From Sphingomonadales bacterium (GTDB taxonomy: Bacteria > Pseudomonadota > Alphaproteobacteria > Sphingomonadales > Sphingomonadaceae): 64,000 bases of DNA. The translations under genes and the position numbers were made by a program. The stretch is from assembly GCA_016721875.1 (NCBI GenBank), contig JADKHG010000005.1, positions 124,001-188,000 on the forward strand, given 5' to 3'. The notes beneath the pieces are model-generated. The model ran no database searches. It saw only the letters and a list, made by a program, of their open reading frames with translations, and was not told the DNA's origin. Below, one piece after another: positions 8,773-18,081 of the stretch (the first letter of the stretch is position 1; the number at the start of each line of letters is the position of its first letter).

Positions 8773-10125
8773 TGCACTTCAAAGCAAAAACGATGCGCTG
8801 GTCCTTCACCCTTTTGGGTGCGGGACTGGCGCTCGCCTTTTCCGCTCCGGCGCATGCGCAATTGAGCAAAGCCGAAGCGAAAATGGCGGAAACGGTCGAT
8901 GCCGAATATGAACGTTCGGTCGCCTTGCTCGAAAAAATGGTCAACCAGAATTCGGGCACAATGAATTTTGACGGCGTACGCAAGGTCGGCGACATGATGC
9001 GCGCCGAGCTGGAGCCGCTGGGTTTCAAGGTTGAGTGGAAAGACATGGCCGCCGCGAAACGCGCGGGCCATCTGATCGCCCGCAAGAAAGGCAAGAAGGG
9101 CACCAAACGCCTGTTGCTGATCGCCCATCTCGACACGGTGTTTGAAGCGGATTCGCCCTTTCAAAGTTTCCGCCGCAAAAAAGCGCAGGGTGTCGATGAG
9201 GCGGAAGGTCCCGGTGCTGGCGATGACAAAGGGCGGGTTGACCGTGATCGTCGCGGCTTTGCGCGCCATGCAGGCAGCCGGAACGTTGAAGGACGCCAAT
9301 ATCGAAATCGTCATGACCGGCGATGAGGAGGATTCGGGCGAACCGATCGAACTGGCCCGCGCCGATCTGATCGCCGCTGGCAAACGCGCCGACGCCGCGC
9401 TCGATTTCGAAGGACTGGTGGTCGATGAAGGCAAGGATATGGGCACGATCGCCCGCCGATCCTCCAACAGCTGGCGGCTCGAAGTCATCGGAAAGACCGG
9501 ACACAGCTCGCTGATATTTAACGAAACCTATGGTGATGGCGCGATCAACGAACTGGCGCGGATCATCCACCGCTTCCGCACCGAACTGCCCGAGCAAAAC
9601 CTGACCTTCAACGTCGGGCTGGTGGCAGGCGGGCAAGAGGCGGCACTCGACCCTGATGGCATAAGGATCAGCGCCAAAGGCAAGACCAACATCATTCCCG
9701 GCATAGCCTTGGCACGGGGCGATTTCCGCACCTTGTCCGAAGAGCAAAGCGCGCGGGTGCGGGCGAAGATGACGGCCATCGTCGCCGAGCACGCGCCGCT
9801 GACTAGCGCAAAGATCAGCTTTGACCCCGGCGCCTATCCGGCGATGGCACCGACCGATGGCAACAAGGCATTGCTCGCCGCACTCAACGGCGTGAACCGC
9901 GATCTCGGCCTTGCCGAAATGGCCCCGCTCGATCCGCTCAAACGCGGTGCGGGCGACATCAGCTTTGTTGCAAGTGACGTGGACGGTCTGGTTGGCCTTG
10001 GCACGTCCAGCCGAGGCGATCATGCGCCGGGCGAAACGGTTGATCTCGACAGCATCAAACGTCAGGCAAAGCGCAGCGCGATTTTAATGACGCGGTTGAG
10101 CAAGGAAAAACTTTCCGCAAAATAA
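8772..10125 (+). CDS. M20/M28-type zinc carboxypeptidase, secreted, frameshifted
   Basis: This is a metallo-exopeptidase of the M20 family (glutamate carboxypeptidase-like). It has a Sec signal peptide (FTLLGAGLALAFSAPAHA) and is therefore periplasmic. Metal-site motifs are AHLDTVF and GPGAGDDKG, followed in the next frame by TGDEEDSGEP. The frame changes at 9231-9233, where GGGCGGG should read GGCGGG. Removing one G joins the two parts into about 450 residues. The start codon overlaps the aldehyde dehydrogenase stop as TGATG. A later in-frame ATG at 8793 gives a more typical signal peptide. The substrate is unknown. Confidence 0.85.
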
Positions 10126-10132
10126 CGTCTCG

Positions 10133-11211
10133 TCAGGCGGGTCCGCCCCTGAATGACGACGCCACCAGCCGCCCGATCAACCCGCGCAAATTGGGATAGT
10201 TGGCGCGATCATAGCTGCTGCCAGATCCGAACTTCGCCGCCAGACGTCGGTGCGCCTCAGGCAGGTTGTGATAAGGAACGCTCGGTACCAGATGATGCAG
10301 CGCGTGATAACGCAGACCGACAGGCGCCCACAATTCAGCAAGCGGTCCCGGAGGCGGGACATTGACGCTGTCGAGATATTGATCGGTCACACTCATCACA
10401 CGACCGTCATTCTCCCACAAATGCGCGACCAAAGTGCGGATTTGGTTGAGCACCAGCGCGGTGGCGACGATTGCGAGATAGATCAGGAAGGAGTTGAGCG
10501 GCAGCCAGCCAATCACAACGGCTGTGATCACGCCGATAGACCAAAGCGCCGCTCCGGTTTCCATGATGATCCAATCACGCCGAAACTCGCCCTCTGGAAG
10601 CGCACGGCGATAGGATGGATTGATTGCCAATGTGGAGACGCGCGCGACGGTTTCGCGGCGAACCCAGCTGCTCAGCAGCGACAAAGGTGACAGGATCGCA
10701 AAGCGCAGCAGAAATCCTACCGAGCCAAAGACCGCCACCACCATGAAGAAGAGCAGCATATGCGGCTTCATCGACGCGAGCGGCAGATATTCCGGGTCCT
10801 TTTCCGTCCCATAACGCAGCTTCGAATGGTGTTGGTTATGCGTGTCTTCATAAAGGAAGGACGGAATGAGCATCGGAATGCCCACTAGAAAATTCCATAT
10901 CCAGCGGAAACCGGGCACATGGTCGCGCTTCATATGGGTGATTTCGTGAATGAACAGGCTAGCGCGGTAAAGGAATAGCACTGCCACCACGGATGCGGCG
11001 ACTGTGGTCAAAACGTCCCCATCGGTCCGGCGGCCCAGAAAAGCGCGGCAGAGCCAATCGCTGCACAGATCAGAAAATCGGGCCAGTAGATCGAAGGCTT
11101 TGCCGTGCTCAATTCACGCGTCAATGCTGCCGCCTCGCGGATCAGCGCGGCATCTTCGCCCTGACGGGTCAACGGATCATGGGCATCAGCCTGTATCGGT
11201 TCGTCGTTCAT
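10133..11211 (-). CDS. Membrane fatty acid desaturase, frameshifted
   Basis: This integral-membrane di-iron desaturase or hydroxylase has the three histidine boxes: HEITH, HNQHH and HALHH. It has several transmembrane stretches, including FLIYLAIVATALVL. The N-terminal part starts at ATG 11211 (MNDEPIQ) and stops early after GPMGTF. The body of the protein continues in another frame from about 11010. One T missing from the T run (AAAA at 11010-11013 on the plus strand) explains the break. The full protein would be about 359 residues. It converges with the M20 gene, seven bases apart. The position of the double bond or hydroxyl it makes cannot be read from the sequence. Confidence 0.85.
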
Positions 11212-11287
11212 TGCCGCTATATAGGCACAAGCAGAGCCAACGTCACCTGACGCAAATCAAATTTTGTCTATGGGACTGATCGAAAAT

Positions 11288-11737
11288 TCAAAAAGCCTGA
11301 CGCAGCCGTGCGATCATCTGCAACGGAGCCGGTTCTTCCATCGCGTCACGAATGACGCTCTGCGCCACGCGTTGCACACGGTAATACAGGTCCTCGCTGG
11401 CGGCGATCAGATGGCGGGCATCGTCAGGTAGATTGTCGAGCCAGGTGGAATCGGTTGCCGGCGCATAGCCAAGTTCGTCGAGCGCACCAATGGCATCGCG
11501 TTCACTCAACTCACCGGCATAAAGCGCCTTCTGGTTGAGCAGCCAGGCAATGATATGCATCAGCCGCGTCGTAACCTTCAGCGATTCGCAGGAAAAGGCC
11601 ACCGCCGCCGCCGTCGGTACAATGGTCCGCTCCCGGTCCCCATCAAAATAGGAGCGCGCTTCGTCGGCCAATAACGTGGCTTCGGTATAGAGCGCGTTCA
11701 CCAGCTTGGGTGTCAGTTCGACGGGTGCTAAATACAT
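11288..11737 (-). CDS. DUF1465 family protein
   Basis: This 149-residue alphaproteobacterial protein of the DUF1465 family contains the conserved LVNALYTEATLLADEARSYFD segment near its N-terminus and LYYRVQRVAQ near its end. It is mostly helical and soluble, with no signal peptide. Members are often described as regulators of CtrA-linked cell-cycle functions, but a biochemical role is not established. I chose ATG 11737 because conserved sequence begins there. An in-frame ATG 48 bases upstream is possible. A DUF465 gene, also alphaproteobacterial core, lies upstream on the same strand. Confidence 0.85.
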   Translation of the reverse strand: MYLAPVELTPKLVNALYTEATLLADEARSYFDGDRERTIVPTAAAVAFSCESLKVTTRLMHIIAWLLNQKALYAGELSERDAIGALDELGYAPATDSTWLDNLPDDARHLIAASEDLYYRVQRVAQSVIRDAMEEPAPLQMIARLRQAF

Positions 11738-11856
11738 CAGAGGCTTCTGCCAGATGGGGGCTTCGCACACCAGCGCATTAAGCAATTATTCGGCACAATT
11801 GGATGCTTGTGCCATCCTGAAACGCTTCTTTGCGATCAGGTAAAACTATTATGGTT

Positions 11857-12054
11857 TCAGGCAATGATATCCGGGACCAACTGGTCATCGAGCACTCTAA
11901 TTCGATCCTTTAACGCCAGTTTTTTTCGCTTCAGCCGCGCAATTTGTAACTGGTCGGGTAGCGGTTTTTCCTGAAGGGCTTCGATTGCGGCATCGAGATC
12001 GCGATGCTCGATCCGTAGCAATTCCAGTTGTTGGCGAATTCCATCGTCGTTCAT
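11857..12054 (-). CDS. DUF465 (YdcH family) small coiled-coil protein
   Basis: This 65-residue charged, helical protein is of the DUF465/YdcH type. It shows the characteristic pattern LELLRIEHRDLDAAI, then LKRKKLALKDRIRVLDDQL. It is likely a short antiparallel coiled coil. The function is unknown, though such genes are very common in alphaproteobacteria, often near DUF1465. It is divergent from a second DUF465 gene at 12226. Confidence 0.88.
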   Translation of the reverse strand: MNDDGIRQQLELLRIEHRDLDAAIEALQEKPLPDQLQIARLKRKKLALKDRIRVLDDQLVPDIIA

Positions 12055-12225
12055 GCTCCGTCCCTTAATCTCCCGTCGAACGGCTGGCCAGCGGCAATTG
12101 GTCCCTTCGTCGCAATCGGTGCATTATCTGCGAGACAGTCAGTCCAATTCATGATTTATTTCCAAAATCCGATCATGAGTCGATCTTTCTAAATAGGGTT
12201 CAACAAGCAGAAAAAGGAGAAAGCG

Positions 12226-12393
12226 GTGAATCAAGGTCATGTGTCCGCATTGCAATCCAAACATGCAGAACTTGAAACTCAACTCGAATTGGAAAACAGC
12301 CGACCGCACCCCGACGACGATCTGATACACAGGCTCAAAAAACAAAAACTCCAGATCAAAGACACGCTTGAGCAGGAACTTGCTGCCGCCTGA
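12226..12393 (+). CDS. Second DUF465 (YdcH family) small protein, GTG start
   Basis: A 55-residue reading frame starts at GTG 12226 after the strong site AAAAAGGAG. The protein reads as two charged helices (LQSKHAELETQLELE and LIHRLKKQKLQIKDTLEQEL) with a PHPDDD turn between them. This is the DUF465 fold pattern seen in the gene at 11857. It is easily missed because of its length and start codon. The pair of divergent DUF465 genes probably arose by duplication. Its stop at 12393 lies 77 bases before the inverted-repeat element. Confidence 0.8.
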   Translation: MNQGHVSALQSKHAELETQLELENSRPHPDDDLIHRLKKQKLQIKDTLEQELAAA

Positions 12394-12470
12394 GGCGACA
12401 GTTTTTTCAAAAAGTTCCAATGAATAGGGATGCGGGGTATCGCGCAGGTGCATAGCATCTGCTAGGACCT

Positions 12471-12735
12471 AGGGTCAGGACCTATTTAATAGATTGTCGA
12501 GGCGTCAAAATGGCAAAGATATCGGAGCGAAATGAACGCAGTCAGGCAGTTATTCTGCCTGCAAGGGCATTTCGCTTCGAGATCGAAGCCATTTTGACGT
12601 CCTTCGGATTTGACCCATTTGGCCACCTGCGTCGTCGGCAAAGCTTGAAAGATTGACATATTCCTGCACTTTGCCTTCTAGCAGCTGGCCAAATGGCCTC
12701 AAACCTCAACAATCTATTAAATAGGTCCTGACCCT
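12471..12735. mobile_element. 265-bp MITE-like inverted-repeat element next to ptsP
   Basis: The element has perfect 27-bp terminal inverted repeats (12471-12497 and 12709-12735, beginning AGGGTCAGGACCT). Two internal hairpins follow each other. The first pairs 12503-12514 with 12588-12599, 12526-12534 with 12568-12576, and CAGGCAG with CTGCCTG at the tip. The second pairs 12616-12625 with 12686-12695 and 12637-12643 with 12669-12675. It encodes no credible protein and shows no clear target-site duplication. Its right end lies five bases before the ptsP ATG. It looks like a non-autonomous mobile element or a structured repeat. Confidence 0.75.
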
Positions 12736-12740
12736 CAGTC

Positions 12741-15005
12741 ATGGAAAGCGCAGCCGAAGCCGCCCGGAGCATTTTAACCGGACTTCACGATGTCATGGCA
12801 TCGGGCGATGCTGCACAGGCAAAGCTCAACCAGGTCGTCAACATCATCGGTGAAGCGCTTTCGAGCGAGGTTTGCTCGATCTATTTGTTGCGCGACGGCG
12901 TGCTCGAACTTTTTGCGACACGCGGGTTGAACCAGTCGGCGGTCCATGTCACCAAGCTGGCTTCGGGCGAAGGGTTGGTCGGGACGATTGCCGAAAATGT
13001 CGATACGCTGAACCTCGATGAGGCGGCGGCACACCCGGCATTCCGTTACATGCCAGAAACCGGCGAAGAGCAATTCCACAGCTTTGCCGGTGTACCCATC
13101 GTTCGCGCTGGTCGTGCCGTAGGCGTTCTCGCTGTGCAGCATGCCGATCCGCGCAAATATGTCGAAATCGAAATCGAGGCTTTGCAGACCACCGCCATGG
13201 TGCTGGCAGAGCTTATCGCCAATGCCGAGTTGATCGACGATCATGACGTTGTGGGCAGCGCGCAAAGCGGCACTGTTGTGCTCAACGGCCTGCCGCTCGT
13301 CACTGGCATGGCGTCAGGCGTCGCGATTTATCACCAGCCGCATGTCCGCATCGAACACACCGTCGCCGAAGACACAGAGGCCGAGCGTGCCCGCGTCTAT
13401 TCTGCCTTCGACAAGATGCGCGAACAGATTGACCGCATGGCGAACCTCGCCGAATTCGGCAGCGGCGGCGAACATGATGAGGTCATCGCGACCTATAAGA
13501 TGTTCGCCTATGACGAGGGCTGGTCACGGCGCATCAACGAAGCCATCGACAGCGGCCTGACTGCCGAAGCCGCAATTGAACGCGTGCAGCAACGCACCCG
13601 AATGCGGATGCGGCAGATTGACGATCCGTTGCTCGCTGACCGGATGCACGATCTGGAAGATCTGTCGAATCGGTTGCTGCGCATTGTCGCCGGACAGATG
13701 GGTACTGCGGCGCAGATGGGCCTCAAACAGGATTCAATCCTCGTCGCCCGCAATCTCGGCCCTGCAGAACTGCTTGAATATGACAAGCGTCGTCTGCGCG
13801 GGGTTGTGCTCGAAGAAGGCTCGCTGACTGCGCATGTTACCATTGTTGCGCGTGCCATGGGGGTTCCAGTCCTCGGTCGGGTGCGCGGGGTTCGCCAGAC
13901 CATTCGCGAAGGCGACATGCTGCTGCTTAATGTCGATGAGAAAAATGTCATCGTCCGGCCATCGACAGCGGTCGAGCAAGCGTTCAGCACCGATTTCGCC
14001 GTCCGGCAAAAGCTGAAGGCGCGTTACGCGGCGCTGCGCAATGAACCGCCGTTCAGCAAGGATGGCAAGCGGATCGACCTGATGATCAATGCCGGTTTGC
14101 GCGATGACGTGAGCTCAATCGCGCTTTCTGGTGCCGACGGCATCGGGTTGTTTCGTACCGAGTTTCAGTTCCTGATTTCCGCAACGCTGCCGCAACGCGA
14201 GCGGCAGCAGCGTTTCTACCGCGAAGTTCTGGACGCAGCTGGTGACAAGCCGGTCATTTTCCGCACCCTTGATGTCGGTGGCGACAAGGCGCTGCCTTAT
14301 TTGAAGGATGAAGGCAGCGAGGAAGAGAATCCGGCAATGGGCTGGCGTGCAATCCGGCTGGCGCTCGACCATGACGGATTGATGAAGGCGCAGGCACGCG
14401 CTTTGCTTGAGGCTGCCGGAGGGCGGACGTTGAATGTCATGTTCCCGATGGTTTCCGAACCATGGGAATTTGATCAGGCCCGCGCCTTGTTCGAGGCGCA
14501 AATGGCATTCCTCTCCAGCCGGAAAAAGCAATTGCCGTCGCGGGTGCGTTATGGCGCGATGCTCGAAGTACCGGCGCTTGCCGAAACCCTCGACATATTG
14601 CTGCCCAAGCTCGACTTCATTTCTATCGGCACCAACGACCTGACCCAGTTCCTGTTTGCTGCCGATCGCGCCGAACCGCGGCTGGCCGAACGTTATGACT
14701 GGTTGAGCCCCGCCATCTTGCGTTTCATTCGCCGTGTGGTGCGCGAATGCAAGGCGCACAATGTCGGGGTGTCGGTGTGTGGCGAAATGGGTGGCCGGCC
14801 GCTCGAAGCGCTTGCCTTGATCGGGATTGGCGTCGAACGTCTGTCGATCACACCGGCTGCGGTCGGTACAATCAAGGCGATGGTGCGTTCGCTCGATGTC
14901 GGTGCTGCAAATCTGATGATGGAGGCGCTGCTTGATCGTCCTGTCGACAAGTTGCGCACCGCAATTACCGACTGGGCAAAAGAACAGCAGGTTGAAATCG
15001 GATAG
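12741..15005 (+). CDS. ptsP: Phosphoenolpyruvate-protein phosphotransferase PtsP (Enzyme I-Ntr)
   Basis: This 754-residue protein is the first enzyme of the nitrogen phosphotransferase system, taking phosphate from PEP and passing it to NPr. An N-terminal GAF domain (about residues 20-165) precedes the PTS Enzyme I core. The phospho-histidine lies in GSLTAHVTIVARAMG. The PEP-binding barrel shows GADGIGLFRTEFQFL and CGEMGG. The length matches the family. The ATG at 12741 lies five bases from the inverted-repeat element and has no visible ribosome-binding site. The native 5' region may have been displaced, or translation may depend on sequence inside the element. An in-frame start further downstream would cut the GAF domain. 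Confidence 0.95.
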   Translation: MESAAEAARSILTGLHDVMASGDAAQAKLNQVVNIIGEALSSEVCSIYLLRDGVLELFATRGLNQSAVHVTKLASGEGLVGTIAENVDTLNLDEAAAHPAFRYMPETGEEQFHSFAGVPIVRAGRAVGVLAVQHADPRKYVEIEIEALQTTAMVLAELIANAELIDDHDVVGSAQSGTVVLNGLPLVTGMASGVAIYHQPHVRIEHTVAEDTEAERARVYSAFDKMREQIDRMANLAEFGSGGEHDEVIATYKMFAYDEGWSRRINEAIDSGLTAEAAIERVQQRTRMRMRQIDDPLLADRMHDLEDLSNRLLRIVAGQMGTAAQMGLKQDSILVARNLGPAELLEYDKRRLRGVVLEEGSLTAHVTIVARAMGVPVLGRVRGVRQTIREGDMLLLNVDEKNVIVRPSTAVEQAFSTDFAVRQKLKARYAALRNEPPFSKDGKRIDLMINAGLRDDVSSIALSGADGIGLFRTEFQFLISATLPQRERQQRFYREVLDAAGDKPVIFRTLDVGGDKALPYLKDEGSEEENPAMGWRAIRLALDHDGLMKAQARALLEAAGGRTLNVMFPMVSEPWEFDQARALFEAQMAFLSSRKKQLPSRVRYGAMLEVPALAETLDILLPKLDFISIGTNDLTQFLFAADRAEPRLAERYDWLSPAILRFIRRVVRECKAHNVGVSVCGEMGGRPLEALALIGIGVERLSITPAAVGTIKAMVRSLDVGAANLMMEALLDRPVDKLRTAITDWAKEQQVEIG

Positions 15006-15119
15006 TTTCGCAGATTTCTGCCTGTTGCGCAGCAATATCCTTGACTTTCCCGTGCCCAGCGCCATTGTTCGCGCACCGCTCAAAAGAAGCGGTTTCTTCT
15101 GGGGTCGTTGGAGAATATC

Positions 15120-15938
15120 GTGAGCGAAGAAGGCGTCGATAACGCCGAATTCCGTTTTCAGACGGTGGGCGAACAGTTAAAATCGGCACGCGAAAGTCGC
15201 GGACTGACACTCGGCGATATTGCCACGCAAACGCGTGTGCCAATGCGCCACCTGGAAGCTATAGAGGCGGCAAATTATTCCGCCCTGCCGGGCAGTACCT
15301 ATACCGTCGGCTTCACCAAAGCTTATGTCCGTGCTCTGAAGCTCGACGAGCAAGCGCTGATTGCGGAATTGCGAACAGAGCTGGCGCAAGGTGGGCATGA
15401 TGCTCCTGTTCAAAAACTGCAAAGCTATGAGCCTGCAGATCCGGCGCGCGTACCGCCGCGCTGGCTCGCTTGGGGCGCCGCTGGCTTTGCTGTCGTTCTG
15501 ATCGCCGGATATTTTTTGTGGCGCAGTATGGCGTTAGCGCCTGATGCTGCTGCACCGACACCCGTTGCTGAAACTGAAACGACCGAAGCGACCGCCAAAA
15601 AACCCGCAGCTGCACCGGCGTCGGCCGATGGGCAGGTCGTTTTGACAGCAAAGGATACCGTCTGGATCCGTGTCTATGATGCCGACAACAAACGCCTTCA
15701 TGAAAGCGAAATGAAGGTTGGTGATCGTTACGAAGTACCGCGCGATGCCAATAATCCGATGATTGTCACCGGTCGTCCGCAGTCGCTGGATGTGACCATT
15801 GGCGGCAAGGCTGTGGCGCCGCTGGGCGAGCCCGACCGGACAATTGCCGATGTCGGTATCAGCGCAGGTGCTTTGCTCGCCCGATCGCCGGCGGATACCG
15901 CAACCCCATCGGCATCCTCATCCACGACGCCACAATAA
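15120..15938 (+). CDS. RodZ-like protein: HTH_25, one transmembrane helix, DUF4115
   Basis: This protein of about 272 residues has the RodZ layout. A Cro/CI-like helix-turn-helix (VGEQLKSARESRGLTLGDIA, ending in YVRALKL) comes first. A single membrane helix (WGAAGFAVVLIAGYFLW) near residue 125 follows, then an Ala/Pro/Thr-rich linker and a periplasmic DUF4115 beta domain. RodZ links MreB to the envelope, but this alphaproteobacterial branch is diverged. I chose GTG 15120, preceded by TTGGAG at suitable spacing. The ptsP stop lies 114 bases upstream, and cpoB and tilS follow. Confidence 0.85.
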   Translation: MSEEGVDNAEFRFQTVGEQLKSARESRGLTLGDIATQTRVPMRHLEAIEAANYSALPGSTYTVGFTKAYVRALKLDEQALIAELRTELAQGGHDAPVQKLQSYEPADPARVPPRWLAWGAAGFAVVLIAGYFLWRSMALAPDAAAPTPVAETETTEATAKKPAAAPASADGQVVLTAKDTVWIRVYDADNKRLHESEMKVGDRYEVPRDANNPMIVTGRPQSLDVTIGGKAVAPLGEPDRTIADVGISAGALLARSPADTATPSASSSTTPQ

Positions 15939-16059
15939 GTTCTTCGAAACAAGATGTTACGACTTTGTTTCTGGGGGTGGCGTTAACCACTTTATCCGGT
16001 GACTCGCGTGCGTTATACCTGCTGAACAAGCTTAGGTGCGATTAAAGGGGAAACCGCTC

Positions 16060-17007
16060 ATGCTGAACTTCAAAAAAGCGCTTTTCTACTTGGCAATGTC
16101 CGTCATGGTGATATCCACCCCGGCAAACGCGCAGGATGCCAATGTCGAAGGCCGCGTGGTCAAACTCGAAAAAGAAATGAAGGCGGTTCAACGCAAAGTT
16201 TTCCCCGATGGCGCAGGCAAGTTTTTCGAGCCTGAGATCAAGCCCGACGAAGCGGCCAAAACAGCCACCACGCCCTCGCCCTCGGCGGTGTCGGATTTGA
16301 TCGCACGCGTGGATTCCCTCGAGTCCCAGTTGGCGGAGTTTGACCGGGCAGGTCGAACAACAGGGCAACAGTGCCAAAGCGATGGAGACCCGGCTGAAAG
16401 CGCTTGAGGCACAGGCGAAAACGTTGACAGCGGCACCGGTTGCGGTTGAGGCGCAGGCAACGCCTGTTGAAAAAACACCGGTTGCGGTCGTTGCAAAGCC
16501 GGCGACGCCAGCAGCCAAACCGGCAGCGACGACAACCAAGCCAGCGGCTACCACCGCCGCCAAGCCCAGCGCTTCGCGGACAGCGGCGGTCGCTGCGGTC
16601 GCCAAACCATCGACCGGCGATGGCTTTGCCGACAGCTATGACTATGGCTATCGCCTTTGGGAGAAGAAATTCTATCCCGAAGCGCAGACGCAGCTGGAAG
16701 ATACCGTCAAAAATATCCCAAACATGCGCGTGCCAGCTTCGCCCGCAACCTGTTGGGTCGTGCCTATCTTGATGATGGAAAGCCTGCGACAGCGGTCAAG
16801 ATATTCTACGACAATTACAAAGGCGAACCGCGCGGTGAACGCGCTCCTGAAAGTCTGTTCTTTCTTGGGGATGCGCTGGTTAAACTCGATAAGGCATCGG
16901 AGGCTTGCGAGGCATTTGGCCAATTGGTCGTCGCTTATCCGGCAGAGGCCAAAGGCAGGCTTGCGGCCCGGCTTGCCGATGGCCGCAAACGCGGCAAGTG
17001 CAAATAG
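16060..17007 (+). CDS. CpoB/YbgF-type Tol-Pal system protein, two frameshifts
   Basis: This periplasmic protein coordinates Tol-Pal action with septal peptidoglycan synthesis. It has a signal peptide (FYLAMSVMVISTPANA), then a coiled coil (VKLEKEMKAVQRKVF). An Ala/Lys/Pro/Thr-rich linker follows, then TPR repeats (DSYDYGYRLWEKKFYPEAQ, ARNLLGRAYLDDGKPATAV). The frame moves twice. An extra T in TTT at 16339-16341 separates the coiled coil from the rest. A missing A in the A run at 16709-16713 breaks the first TPR, where KKYPKHARASF is expected. With both corrected the protein is about 315 residues. tilS begins two bases after the stop. Confidence 0.87.
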
Positions 17008-17009
17008 GG

Positions 17010-17965
17010 TTGCCAAAGGGCGAAGCGGCGGATGCTGATCTTCAGCGATTCCAGGCCGCTTTATCAAAACTGCTAGGTAAAACCGACCCGCCAGCAAAAA
17101 TCCTGCTAGCAGTATCGGGCGGGCCGGACAGTCTGGCATTGCTTATATTGGCCGCCCGCACCCTCCCCGGACAGATTGAGGCTGCGACCGTCGATCATCG
17201 GTTAAGGCCAGAGTCCCGCGCGGAGGCCGACTATGTTGCGGCCATTTGCGCGTCGCTTGGCATAACACACCATATTTTGACCCCAGCCCAACCCATTACA
17301 GGCAGCATGCAGGCGGCGGCGCGTGAGACGCGCTACGCACTGCTGACTGAATGCGCCCGACAACAAGGGTGCGACTGGATCGCGACCGCGCATCATGCCG
17401 ATGATCAGCTGGAAACGCTTTTGATGCGGCTTGCGCGTGGTAGCGGCGTTAACGGCCTCTCCGGGGTGCGGGCGCGGCAAGGCATGGTGATCCGCCCCTT
17501 GCTCGAGTTCACCAAGTCCGAGCTAGAGGCGATTTGCGCCAATGCCGAAATCGAACCTGTGTTCGATCCGAGCAATGCCAATACCGACTATGACCGTGTG
17601 GTGATCCGCAACTGGCTAACGAACGGGCACCCGCTTGATGCGTCCCGCGCCGTTCGCTCGGCGGCGGCATTGGCAGATGCTGCCGAAGCACTCGACTGGA
17701 TGACCGATCGGTTCGTCCGCGAACGCATCACAGTGAAACAGTCGGAAATCGAAATTGACCTCAACGCCCTGCCAAAGGAGCTGAAACGCCGCTTGCTGCT
17801 GCTTGCGCTATCAATGGCAGAACCCGACCTCACCCCCGAGGCAGCGCGCTTGACCGATGCCTGGATGCCATCATGCGCGAAGACACCATGATGCTGGGCA
17901 ATCAATTGATCAGCGGAAAAAACGGCACGTGCCTGGTGCGCCCTGCCCCACCCCGCAAAAACTAG
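17010..17965 (+). CDS. tilS: tRNA(Ile)-lysidine synthase, frameshifted near the end
   Basis: TilS attaches lysine to C34 of the tRNA-Ile CAU anticodon, an essential step. The PP-loop ATP motif SGGPDS is at residues 36-41, and the HHADDQLETLLMRLARGSG segment is typical. I chose TTG 17010, two bases after the cpoB stop, because conserved sequence starts close behind it. After EAARLT the frame ends early at 17891. Adding one C at 17853-17855 (ACCGA to ACCCGA) gives RCLDAIMRED and a C-terminus of PAPPRKN ending at 17965. Because the gene is essential, a sequencing error is likely. Confidence 0.88.
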
Positions 17966-18013
17966 ACCTGCAACTATTTACGCAGACTATCCGGCCAAAT
18001 TGCGCGCATTATG

Positions 18014-18042
18014 TTGTTATTCACGCACGCGGTCTTACATAG
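18014..18042 (+). promoter_or_regulatory. Candidate promoter of ftsH
   Basis: TTGTTA at 18014-18019 is followed after 16 bases by TACATA at 18036-18041, about 40 bases before the ftsH ATG. The spacing fits a sigma-70 promoter. No clear heat-shock (sigma-32) consensus was seen. Confidence 0.4.
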
Positions 18043-18081
18043 GGACGAAATGCCAATAGGCGCGCAGACAAGGTACCACGC

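Noticed and set aside
12542..12772. Small minus-strand reading frame inside the inverted-repeat element
   Set aside because: It spans hairpin arms and the ptsP start, and its protein has no family pattern.
16440..16620. DNA tandem repeat in cpoB
   Set aside because: The Ala/Lys/Pro/Thr-rich stretch is a low-complexity protein linker, with variable codons and no exact DNA repeat unit.
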